Shown here piece after piece: positions 47,477-54,814 of a stretch of DNA of 64,000 nucleotides. Source of the stretch: Caulobacter vibrioides (lineage in GTDB: Bacteria; Pseudomonadota; Alphaproteobacteria; Caulobacterales; Caulobacteraceae); the NCBI RefSeq assembly GCF_002858865.1, contig NZ_PJRR01000016.1, positions 1-64,000 on the forward strand, written 5' to 3'. How positions within the stretch are numbered: the stretch's first letter is position 1; each line of letters starts with the position of its first letter. A program made the position numbers and the translations under genes. The notes under the pieces are model-generated. The model did not search any database, was not told the DNA's origin, and saw nothing but the letters and a program-made list of their open reading frames with translations.

Positions 47477-47797
47477 GTGGCCTGGATCATTCTCCTTATC
47501 GCCGGACTGTTTGAAGTGGGCTGGGCCGTGGGCCTGAAGTTCACCGAAGGTTTCACGCGGCCTATTCCGAGCGTGCTGACCGCTGTCAGCCTCGTGATCT
47601 CGATGGGCCTGCTGGGTTGGGCGGTGAAGACCCTGCCGCTGGGGACCGCCTATGCGGTCTGGACCGGCATCGGCGCGGTCGGCACGGCGATCGTCGGGAT
47701 CATCGTGTTCAAGGAGCCGGCGACGGCGGCGCGGCTCGTTTGCTTTGGACTGATCGTCGCCGGCATTCTGGGGCTGAAGGTTTTCGGCCCGCAGTAG
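47477..47797 (+). CDS. sugE: SMR-family guanidinium exporter (SugE/Gdx)
   Basis: The 106-residue protein has four transmembrane helices with the Glu of the proton/substrate site in [11 protein letters not shown] (about 13). The Gdx/SugE-type end of helix 3 is [17 protein letters not shown]. Gdx proteins export guanidinium, and some export quaternary amines. I chose GTG 47477, which gives the standard start [14 protein letters not shown]; a GTG four codons earlier is possible. It converges on the alpha/beta hydrolase. Confidence 0.87.
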   Translation: MAWIILLIAGLFEVGWAVGLKFTEGFTRPIPSVLTAVSLVISMGLLGWAVKTLPLGTAYAVWTGIGAVGTAIVGIIVFKEPATAARLVCFGLIVAGILGLKVFGPQ

Positions 47798-47806
47798 GCC
47801 TCGCGG

Positions 47807-48556
47807 TCAAGCGGCCGCGCGCCCTTCGGCGGCGATGAAGGTCAGGCAGCGTTCGGCCACCGTTTCCCAGCCGGGTTCGCCTGGCAGCCAGTGACTCATG
47901 TCCGGGAACACCTCGACCTGGCCGCCCAGGCGCGCGGCGGTCTGGCGCACCGTGGCGGGGGGATGGATGACGTCCTTGCCGCCCGCAATGGCCAGAACCG
48001 GACAGGCCGGTGCGCGGACATTGGTGGTCATGAACGGATCCAGCCACCAGTTCAGGGTCTCCCACAGCGCCCGACCGCTCTCGGCCGTCATGCGGGCGAA
48101 GATGGCCTTGCGTTCGGCGCGCTCCAGGCGGTCGACGCTATAGCGGCGCACGACCCCATAGTCCGGGGCGATGGCCTGCATCCAGTACGGTCCGAACGCA
48201 TAGAGGCTGACCGCCGAGACGGCCTCCTCCAGGCTGCCGCCGGAGACGCCCCAGGGCGCGGACGGGGCCAGCAGAATCAGTTTCGAGACGGGCGCGCGGG
48301 CGGCGGCCATCTGGGCCACCAGGCCGCCCATCGAGTGGCCAATCAGGATCGGCGGCGTGTCGCAGGTCTCGATCAGGCGGCGGATCTGGTGGGCGTAGTC
48401 CGTCATCGACACGCCGGCGGCGCTGCTGGCTCCGTCGTGGCCGATCAGGTCGGGCGTCATCACCCGATGGCCCGCCGCCTCGAACGGCGCGCGAAACGTA
48501 TCGAACGTCCATCCACCGCAGAAAGCGCCGTGGACCATAATCACCGGTGCGCGCAT
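47807..48556 (-). CDS. Alpha/beta hydrolase
   Basis: The 249-residue protein has the oxyanion region VHGAFCGGWTFD, the nucleophile elbow LIGHSMGGLVAQ (Ser about 88), a likely acid in AGGKDVIHPP, and the catalytic His in DMSHWLPGEP. It resembles HNL/esterase-like hydrolases; the substrate is unknown. I chose ATG 48556 (MRAPVIMVHG). It is on the same strand as the second hydrolase but separated by a hairpin. Confidence 0.82.
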   Translation of the reverse strand: MRAPVIMVHGAFCGGWTFDTFRAPFEAAGHRVMTPDLIGHDGASSAAGVSMTDYAHQIRRLIETCDTPPILIGHSMGGLVAQMAAARAPVSKLILLAPSAPWGVSGGSLEEAVSAVSLYAFGPYWMQAIAPDYGVVRRYSVDRLERAERKAIFARMTAESGRALWETLNWWLDPFMTTNVRAPACPVLAIAGGKDVIHPPATVRQTAARLGGQVEVFPDMSHWLPGEPGWETVAERCLTFIAAEGRAAA

Positions 48557-48570
48557 GAACGCCCCTAACA

Positions 48571-48599
48571 CCCCGCCGACGAACAGAGTCGGCGGGGTC
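48571..48599 (-). terminator. Hairpin between the two alpha/beta hydrolase genes
   Basis: An 11-bp perfect stem (ACCCCGCCGAC / GTCGGCGGGGT) with a 7-base loop follows the stop of the 48609-49946 gene. No T run follows, so termination may be partial. Confidence 0.5.
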
Positions 48600-48608
48600 A
48601 GCCTACAC

Positions 48609-49946
48609 TTACTTCTTGGCCTTGGGCGAGGATTTGGCGGGCGCCTTTGTCGCAGGGGCCTTGGCCGCTTTGGGGGCGGCGGGCGCCTTTGCGGCGGGGG
48701 CGGCCTTGGTCGCAGTCTTCGCGGCCGGCTTCGCCGCAGCCTTGGGAGCCGCGGGCTTCTTGGTGGCAGGCGCCGTCTCGGCGGCCGGAGCCTTGGCCGC
48801 CGCCTTGGGCTTGGCCTCGGCCTTGGGCTTCGCAGCCGCAGCGGCCTTGGGCGCGGAGGGCGCCTTCGCCTTCGGCGCGGCGGCGGACTTGGCCGGTGCT
48901 TCAGCCGCCGGCGCAGCCTTGGCCTTGGGCGCGGCCTTCTTGGCGACCGGAGCCTTGGCCGTCGCCTTGGGCTTGGCGTCGGCCTTGGGCTTCGCGGCGG
49001 CCTTTGGAGCGGCCTTCGGAGCGGCCTTGGCCTTGGGCGGGGAGGCCGGCTCGGCGGCCTTCACGGGTTCAGGCGCGGCGGCGGGGGCGGGCTCGGGCGC
49101 CTTCGCCGGTTCCGGCGCGGGCGCCGGAGCGGCCGGCGCGGGAGCCGGTTCGACCTTGGCGGCGGGAGTTTGGGTCTTGCCCCGCAGCCAGGCGATCACG
49201 TCATCGAGGATCTTCATCGTGTTCGGCTCGTCTATGAGATAGTGGGCGTTGTTGGGATAGATCTTGATATCGGCGCTGGCGTACTTGCGGCCGATCCGCT
49301 GCACGTCATCCAGCGGGGTCGTCCGGTCCAGCGCGCCGGCCATCACCAGGATCGGAACCGTCACCTTGGCGGAGTCGACATAGGCGGTCCTGTTCGGATC
49401 CTTGTCCGGCCAGGCCAGATCGGCCAGCACCTGGCCGCTGTCATGCACCATGGTGGCGTAGAGCGCGTCGTGACGGCTGGCCGGCACCGCGTTCATCACA
49501 CCGAACTTGAAGCCGGTCTTCCACATCTTGCCCGCCTTGGTCTCGGGCTTGGCCTGAAGGGCCATGTTGAGGAAGGTGAAGACGGGCGAGAGCTTGGGCT
49601 TGCCGCGCGCGTCCGCCGGCGAGGCGGGGGCGAACAGCACCAGGGCTGAGGCATGCCCCGCCTCGGCGAGCTTCTGAGCGATCAGGCCGCCCATCGAGTG
49701 GCCGAAGACGAGCGGCTTCTTACCGGTCTCCTTGGCCAGGGTCTGGGCCAGGGCGCTCATCTCGGCGACATAGTCAGCCAGGCTCAAGCCCGCGACGCCA
49801 GGCTTGGGGCCATCGACGGTCCGCACGGCCGATCGGATCGTCGGCGCCTCGACGCGATAGCCCTCGGCCTTGAGGCGCTCGGCGACGGGGCCCCAGACGT
49901 CCCCCGCACAGCCATAGCCATGGATCAACAGAACCGTTTCCGCCAT
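48609..49946 (-). CDS. Alpha/beta hydrolase with histone-H1-like Ala/Lys/Pro tail
   Basis: Residues 1-260 of 445 form an alpha/beta hydrolase: LLIHGYGCAGDVW, nucleophile VFGHSMGGLIAQK (Ser about 84), acid in GALDRTTPLDD, His in YPNNAHYLIDEP. Residues 265-445 are about 180 residues of Ala, Pro and Lys with no hydrophobic core, ending KSSPKAKK. This tail resembles histone H1 and the C-terminus of the PHA-granule phasin PhaF, which binds DNA. A role at granules or the nucleoid is inference; the enzyme's substrate is unknown. The repetitive tail has normal GC and an intact frame. Confidence 0.85.
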   Translation of the reverse strand: MAETVLLIHGYGCAGDVWGPVAERLKAEGYRVEAPTIRSAVRTVDGPKPGVAGLSLADYVAEMSALAQTLAKETGKKPLVFGHSMGGLIAQKLAEAGHASALVLFAPASPADARGKPKLSPVFTFLNMALQAKPETKAGKMWKTGFKFGVMNAVPASRHDALYATMVHDSGQVLADLAWPDKDPNRTAYVDSAKVTVPILVMAGALDRTTPLDDVQRIGRKYASADIKIYPNNAHYLIDEPNTMKILDDVIAWLRGKTQTPAAKVEPAPAPAAPAPAPEPAKAPEPAPAAAPEPVKAAEPASPPKAKAAPKAAPKAAAKPKADAKPKATAKAPVAKKAAPKAKAAPAAEAPAKSAAAPKAKAPSAPKAAAAAKPKAEAKPKAAAKAPAAETAPATKKPAAPKAAAKPAAKTATKAAPAAKAPAAPKAAKAPATKAPAKSSPKAKK

Positions 49947-49976
49947 TCAGTTCTCCCCCTCGCGGCGGCGGACCGG

Positions 49977-50465
49977 TCAGTCCCCGCGCGCGAACCCCTG
50001 GAACGCGGCGACTACCGCTTCGTAGACCCCGCGCTTGAAGGGTACGATCAGTTCGGGCGTTTCGTCGAGCCTGCCCCATCGCCAAGCGTCGAACTCGATG
50101 TGTTCGTCCGCTTCCAGATCGATTTCCGACTCCTCGCCGACGAAGCGGTAGGCGAACCAGACCTGCTTCTGACCCCGCCAGCCGCGCGCGTGCTTGGGAT
50201 TGGCCATGACCTCGGGGGGGAAGTCGTAAGTGATCCATCCCTCGGTGCGCCCGAGCAACTCCACGGACGTGACGCCGGTTTCCTCGGCGAGCTCGCGACG
50301 GGCGGCGACTTCGAGGTCCTCGCCCTCATCCACGCCGCCTTGCGGGAACTGCCAGTTGTAGGGCGGGGCCTGGCGATGGCGTCGGCCCAGCCAGACGCGG
50401 CCGTCCGGGTGAAACAGCACGACGCCGACATTGGGGCGATGTTGAGGATGGTCCAGCTCAGTCAT
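49977..50465 (-). CDS. rppH: RNA pyrophosphohydrolase (Nudix)
   Basis: The 162-residue enzyme removes pyrophosphate from 5'-triphosphate mRNA to start decay. The Nudix box is GGVDEGEDLEVAARRELAEE followed by TG, preceded by RPNVGVVLFHPDGRVWLGRR and YNWQFPQGG, the RppH-type segment. In alphaproteobacteria it usually ends the proA-nadD-rsfS-rlmH-envC-ctpA-DUF610 series, and here it lies after DUF610 as expected (22-base gap). Confidence 0.93.
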   Translation of the reverse strand: MTELDHPQHRPNVGVVLFHPDGRVWLGRRHRQAPPYNWQFPQGGVDEGEDLEVAARRELAEETGVTSVELLGRTEGWITYDFPPEVMANPKHARGWRGQKQVWFAYRFVGEESEIDLEADEHIEFDAWRWGRLDETPELIVPFKRGVYEAVVAAFQGFARGD

Positions 50466-50487
50466 GCCTGAGCTTATCTCAAGGCGC

Positions 50488-51672
50488 TCAGCGATGCGCC
50501 AGGGCCGATGCGGGGGCCAGCTGGATCCCGCGCGCCTGCAGGCCGGCGGCCCAGGCCCGCACCTGGTTGATCGTCACCGGATAGGCGAAGCCTGAACCCA
50601 GGGACTGACCCCGCGCGGCCGCGCCTGTCTCCAGCGCCCGCAATTGCGCGTCGATCGCGCCGGCGGACAGTTCGTCGTCGATCACCCGATCGGCCGAAGC
50701 TCGGGGGATCGGACCTGCGCGCCGCGCGGCCAAACCGTCGTCGATGAAGGCCAGGCCGCGCGCTTTCAGTGTCGCGTTGAAGGTGTTCATCGCCTGGTCG
50801 TTATCGACGAAGCGGGCGCCCAGATAGTTGGACAAGCCAAAATAGCCCGTGGCGCGCGACATCAGCCATTCCAGCTTGCGCACCGTATCGTCGGGACGAT
50901 TGGCCGCGATCAGGGTATAGGGACCCGGATCGTTGGCGGGGTAGTCGGCCGGCTCCATCGGCGTTTCCAGCAGCACCTCGTGGCCGTGGGCGCGCGCCAG
51001 ATCGATCCAGCCCTGCAGGCCCTCGGCATAGGGGGCGAAGGACAGGGTGACCTCGCCGGGCAGGGTCTCGATCGCCGCACGGGTGGTCTGGGCGTTCAGG
51101 CCAAGGCCGCCAATGACGATCGAGACCTTGGGGCGACCGTTCGGCGTGAACGGGCGGGCATAGGCTTCGGCGGCCGTTCGACCGTCGGCGGCGATGATCG
51201 GCAGCAGGCCGCCGCCGGGGCCCGGCGCGCTGAGGCCGGCGAGCGGCGCCTGGGGCAGGCCCGGTCCCTGCGGGATGGCCGGCGCGTTTTCCAGGCCCTC
51301 GGCGACGGGCGCCTCGCTCTCGGCCTTGGCCATGATCGGGCCGAACGGATTGGCCGAAAGACCCAGTTCGCCCGGGAGCAGGCCGGCCTCGTGAGCGGGA
51401 TCCCCGCCCAGGGCCTCTCGCCAGCCTTCGGGCGCGTTCTTGGTCGCGCCGATCTTGGTCAGCTCGAGCCGAATCACGGGCGAGCCTGCATGCGGGTCGC
51501 TGGTGATCAAGACGAGGGTCGCGACGGACGCCAGGAACAGCAGGGCCGCGCCGCTGGCGCTGATATAGGGATTGCTGATCGCCGCCATGAACTTGGCGCG
51601 CAGATCACCAGGCGCGCCCGGAGCGGGCGCGGCGGCGGCGTAGGCGGGCTTGCGCGAAAACGAGACGGCCAT
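50488..51672 (-). CDS. Divergent polysaccharide deacetylase family protein (DUF610/YibQ)
   Basis: The 394-residue protein has an N-terminal TM helix (about 36-55, ASGAALLFLASVATLVLI), a proline/alanine linker, and a C-terminal polysaccharide-deacetylase-like barrel. Its pattern is KVSIVIGGLGLNAQTTRAAI, LSFAPYAEGLQGWIDLARAHGH, LETPMEP and FIDDGLAAR. Family members work in the periplasm on cell-wall or surface glycans; activity is not established. Normally it follows ctpA directly. Here ctpA is 3.1 kb away behind the inserted riboswitch/TonB unit. Confidence 0.85.
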   Translation of the reverse strand: MAVSFSRKPAYAAAAPAPGAPGDLRAKFMAAISNPYISASGAALLFLASVATLVLITSDPHAGSPVIRLELTKIGATKNAPEGWREALGGDPAHEAGLLPGELGLSANPFGPIMAKAESEAPVAEGLENAPAIPQGPGLPQAPLAGLSAPGPGGGLLPIIAADGRTAAEAYARPFTPNGRPKVSIVIGGLGLNAQTTRAAIETLPGEVTLSFAPYAEGLQGWIDLARAHGHEVLLETPMEPADYPANDPGPYTLIAANRPDDTVRKLEWLMSRATGYFGLSNYLGARFVDNDQAMNTFNATLKARGLAFIDDGLAARRAGPIPRASADRVIDDELSAGAIDAQLRALETGAAARGQSLGSGFAYPVTINQVRAWAAGLQARGIQLAPASALAHR

Positions 51673-51872
51673 GACGTCCTCACCCTAGGCGGCAAGCTTC
51701 GAAGATATGGTTAACGAGATGTGGCCAGACGCGATCCGAGGCGCGGCGCGGCGACGCGGGCGCCGCTGAAATCATCGTTTTCTGCAACGGACGCGGGCGC
51801 AGGCGTGAACCGGCGACAAAGTGTTCCGAACCCGGATTGACGATCCTCGCCCATGCTCTTTCCTCAAAGGCC
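51673..51872. other. Gap between DUF610 and riboswitch
   Basis: About 200 bases hold the divergent promoters of the DUF610 gene (minus) and of the riboswitch transcript (plus). TTGACGATCCTC-N-CCATGCTCTTTCC near 51837-51863 could be the riboswitch promoter (TTGACG at 51837). No ORF is credible. Confidence 0.4.
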
Positions 51873-52056
51873 TCTCGCGGGAGAGATCGGGCCTTGCCCG
51901 GCGCTGAAGGCGAAACCGCCCCGGAAACGCTCAAGCAGAAGGACCGCGCGAGACGTTGAACGCTGGAAAGCAGAGCGCGCGCCGCTCTCGCCGAAGGAGC
52001 AAGGCCCGCCGACTGTCTGGTCGGCCGCTGAATCTCTCAGGCGCCAAGGACAGCGG
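51873..52056 (+). promoter_or_regulatory. Tandem glycine riboswitch
   Basis: Two consecutive glycine aptamers. Aptamer 1 (51874-51951) is closed by CTCGCG / CGCGAG and contains GGGAGAG, the P2 hairpin CGGGC-CTT-GCCCG, GCGCTGAAGGCGAAA and ACGCTCAAGCAGAAGGACCG. Aptamer 2 (51961-52055) is closed by CGCTG / CAGCG and contains CGCCGAAGGAGCAA and TCTCTCAGGCGCCAAGGACA. These are the conserved glycine riboswitch cores, and aptamer 2 matches almost perfectly. The linker is 9 bases. It reads on the plus strand toward the TonB receptor 285 bases away, not toward gcv genes. Confidence 0.93.
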
Positions 52057-52103
52057 GGGCAGAAGGCGGGTCGCTTCGACCCGTCCAGGCCCCTGTGTGT
52101 GTT
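52056..52103 (+). promoter_or_regulatory. Putative riboswitch expression platform
   Basis: Directly after aptamer 2, GGGGC...GCCCC encloses GGGTCG-CTT-CGACCC, giving a composite stem, followed by TGTGTGTGTT in place of a pure T run. It looks like an intrinsic-terminator-type switch with a weak U tract; an antiterminator pairing with the aptamer 2 end (CAGCGGGGGC) is possible. Confidence 0.5.
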
Positions 52104-52339
52104 AGCGAGCTTATAGATCAAAAATTCGCCGAGGTGGCATTTATAGCGCGATCGCCTTTCAGGTTTTCGCGGTTAAGTCGTTTTCTCTTTTGTATTCAAA
52201 TTTCATATGACCGAAAATCAAACAGATGTTGCGTAAGCTTTTGCCGATGCAATTTCGTTTACGTGTTTTCATTTGTTGCGGCTTTACCTGAATTTGTCCC
52301 CTTGTGACGCTGGGCGGGTCAACATGATTGGGGATAGTC
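52104..52339 (+). promoter_or_regulatory. AT-rich leader between riboswitch and TonB receptor
   Basis: About 235 bases have clearly lower GC than the surroundings, with runs such as TTTTCTCTTTTGTATTC and AATTTCATATGACC. Only tiny frames occur: ATG near 52207 with 9 codons and ATG near 52247 with 14. It may hold a second promoter, an sRNA, or an mRNA leader with regulatory sites. No terminator other than the platform is seen. Confidence 0.5.
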
Positions 52340-54730
52340 ATGACCTCTCGCAAACCCACGCGCGACACCGCGCGCTTCAGAGCGCTCCTACTGGCCGCCT
52401 CCCTGCTGGGCGGCGCGACCTCCGCCTACGCCCAGGACGCGGAGAAGGCCGCCGAGGTGGACTCGGTGGTGGTGACCGGCAAGCGCCTGTCGGAGGCCAG
52501 CGTCGCCATCGGCACCGACCGCGCCACCGCGACCGTCTCGATCACGCGCGAGGCTCTGCTGTCGGCCCCGGCCGGCATCACCGGCCTGAAGATGCTGGAG
52601 AGCCTGCCGGGCTTCAACGTCCAGGCCAATGACGCGCTGGGCATGTACGAGTTCGGCAATTCGGTCTCGGTGCGAGCCTTCAACTTCCAGCAGATCGGCT
52701 TCCTGCTGGACAATATTCCGATGGGGCGCAGCGACCAGTTCGGCGGTAGCCCGATCTATCGCTATGTCGACAACGAGAACCTGCTGCGGGTCACGGCCTC
52801 TTCAGGCGCCGGGGATGTGGGCCTGCCGAGCTACGCGTCGCTGGGCCCGATCGTCGACTACTTCACCCAGGCGCCGTCGCAGGAGGCCGGTGGCGCGATC
52901 AGCCAGACCTTCGGCAGCGACGCCCTGCGCCGCACCTTCCTGCGGCTCGAGATGGGCAAGCTGGGCCCGGTGTCCGGCTATGTCAGCGGCTCGTGGATCA
53001 AGGGCGACCTATGGCGCGGCCCGGGCACGATCGATCGCAAGCACTATGAGGGCAAGCTGAAGTACGACCTGCCCAACGGCGGCGACATCACCTTCCAGAC
53101 CGTGCACAACGACTATTTCGACTATGACAGCCCGTCGATCACCAAGGCGCAGTACGCCGGAACCGCCGGCGATGTCTTCGGACGCAAGGGCCGCTATTTC
53201 GCCTATCTGGGCGTGCCCCCGACCTCGGTTCCCTTCGGCACGGCGATCACGATCCCGACCGCCAGCCTCCCGGAAACCGTGGCGGGCGTGCCGTACTCCA
53301 ACACCGGCTACGCCCAGTACTACAAGTTCGCGATCAACAAGCGGAAGGACCACCTCTATGGCCTGACGCTGAACACGCCGTTGGGCGAAAGCCTCGACCT
53401 GACCACGACGGCCTATTACGAGGACAAGGGCGGATACGGGGTTTCGCCCGAGGCCTATGCGACCTCGCTGGCCAGTCACAACGCCCAGCGCCTGATCGTG
53501 CCGGGACTGTTCGCGCCCAAGGGCATTCAGTACGGCCTGTCCGGCGTCGACGGCATCCGCCAGGGCGTGACCGCCAAGCTGGCCTGGCATGTCGGCTTCA
53601 ACAAGATCGAGGCCGGTCTCTGGCTGGAGAACGACGACTATCACCGCACTCAGAACCGCTACAACGTCGCGGGCGGCAACCCTGACGGCGCGCCGCTGTT
53701 CAACGAGCGGGTCCACGCCCAGCGTGACTACACATCCCTGCGCGAGACCAAGCAGTTCTTCCTGAAGGACACCCTGACGCTGATGGACGCCAAGCTGAAG
53801 CTGGAGCTCGGCTTCAAGGCCACCGACATCGACTACAAGATCGCCGGCTATCGCAATCCCAACGACTATATCAACCGCCGCCGTCCGCTGCTGAAGGACA
53901 ACTGGAAGGACAGCTTCCTGCCCCAGGTGGGCGCGGTCTACAGCCTGACAGGGCGCGATCAGGTCTTCGCCTCCTATTCGGAGAACATGGCGCTGCCGCG
54001 CGGGGCCGACGACATCTTCTCGGCCGCCAGCCCGACCGTGGCGGGCCCCGACCCGGAGACCTCGACGAACTGGGAGCTTGGCTATCGCGCCAACCACAAG
54101 ACGTTCAACGCCTCGATCGTGGCCTATCAGACCGAGTTCAAGAACCGTCTGCAGTCGTTCGCCGCCCTGGTGCCGGGCGGTGGCGGGATCACCGAGACCT
54201 TCTTCCAGAATGTCGGTGCGGTGAGGGCCAAGGGCGTCGAGTTCAGCGGCCAGTGGAAGCCGGAGTTCCTGGCGGGCAAGGCCTATTTCAACGCCAACGT
54301 TTCCTATAACAGCGCCAAGTTCCAGGACGATGTCTTGAACTACCGCGCCAGCACCACGGCGGCGGCCACCACCCTGGGCATCGCCGGCAAGAAGGTGCCG
54401 GACTTCCCCGACTGGGTGGTCCAGGGCGGCCTGACCGTCGAACCGTTCGACGGCCTGTTGATGAACATCTCCGCGCGCCACCTGGAGAGCCGCTTCACCA
54501 ACTTCATCAACAGCGAGAAGGTCGGCGGCTACACGATCGTCAACGCCTATATCGACATCGGCGACGGCTTCTCGGCGGGGCCGTTCAGCCAGATCAAGGC
54601 GCGGGTCAATGTCGATAACCTGTTCGACAAGGACTATCTGGGCACGATCAGCACGACGGTGAACACCGCCGCCAGCTTCCGTCCCGCGCCGCCCCGGACG
54701 GTGCAGTTCACGATCTCGGCCGACTTCTAG
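52340..54730 (+). CDS. TonB-dependent receptor under glycine riboswitch
   Basis: The 796-residue outer-membrane receptor has a signal peptide (LLLAASLLGGATSAYAQ), a TonB box (EVDSVVVTGKR), a plug domain (LKMLESLPGFNVQANDALGM, SVSVRAFNFQQIGFLLDNIP) and a long barrel with an aromatic C-terminus (FTISADF). The plug lacks the common LRGPQG block and looks like the AAG-repeat or peptide/amino-acid-related group; the ligand is unknown. The only gene on this transcript, between the riboswitch and a terminator. ATG 52340 has GGGGATA upstream. Confidence 0.92.
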   Translation: MTSRKPTRDTARFRALLLAASLLGGATSAYAQDAEKAAEVDSVVVTGKRLSEASVAIGTDRATATVSITREALLSAPAGITGLKMLESLPGFNVQANDALGMYEFGNSVSVRAFNFQQIGFLLDNIPMGRSDQFGGSPIYRYVDNENLLRVTASSGAGDVGLPSYASLGPIVDYFTQAPSQEAGGAISQTFGSDALRRTFLRLEMGKLGPVSGYVSGSWIKGDLWRGPGTIDRKHYEGKLKYDLPNGGDITFQTVHNDYFDYDSPSITKAQYAGTAGDVFGRKGRYFAYLGVPPTSVPFGTAITIPTASLPETVAGVPYSNTGYAQYYKFAINKRKDHLYGLTLNTPLGESLDLTTTAYYEDKGGYGVSPEAYATSLASHNAQRLIVPGLFAPKGIQYGLSGVDGIRQGVTAKLAWHVGFNKIEAGLWLENDDYHRTQNRYNVAGGNPDGAPLFNERVHAQRDYTSLRETKQFFLKDTLTLMDAKLKLELGFKATDIDYKIAGYRNPNDYINRRRPLLKDNWKDSFLPQVGAVYSLTGRDQVFASYSENMALPRGADDIFSAASPTVAGPDPETSTNWELGYRANHKTFNASIVAYQTEFKNRLQSFAALVPGGGGITETFFQNVGAVRAKGVEFSGQWKPEFLAGKAYFNANVSYNSAKFQDDVLNYRASTTAAATTLGIAGKKVPDFPDWVVQGGLTVEPFDGLLMNISARHLESRFTNFINSEKVGGYTIVNAYIDIGDGFSAGPFSQIKARVNVDNLFDKDYLGTISTTVNTAASFRPAPPRTVQFTISADF

Positions 54731-54751
54731 AAAGCGCGCTCCGACAACGAA

Positions 54752-54781
54752 AACGCCGCCCCGGGGTCCCGGGGCGGCGTT
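54752..54781. terminator. Bidirectional terminator between the TonB receptor gene and ctpA
   Basis: A 13-bp perfect stem (AACGCCGCCCCGG / CCGGGGCGGCGTT) with a GGTC loop. The minus strand has CGTTTTCGTT after it, so it serves ctpA best. Confidence 0.88.
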
Positions 54782-54814
54782 GACGTTTCAGGGTCTTGGG
54801 CGAGATGTCGCCGC

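Noticed and set aside
52095..52307. 70-codon frame in the AT-rich leader after the riboswitch
   Set aside because: The GTG start has no ribosome-binding site, the product is Phe/Cys/Arg-rich without a domain, and codon use differs from neighbours.
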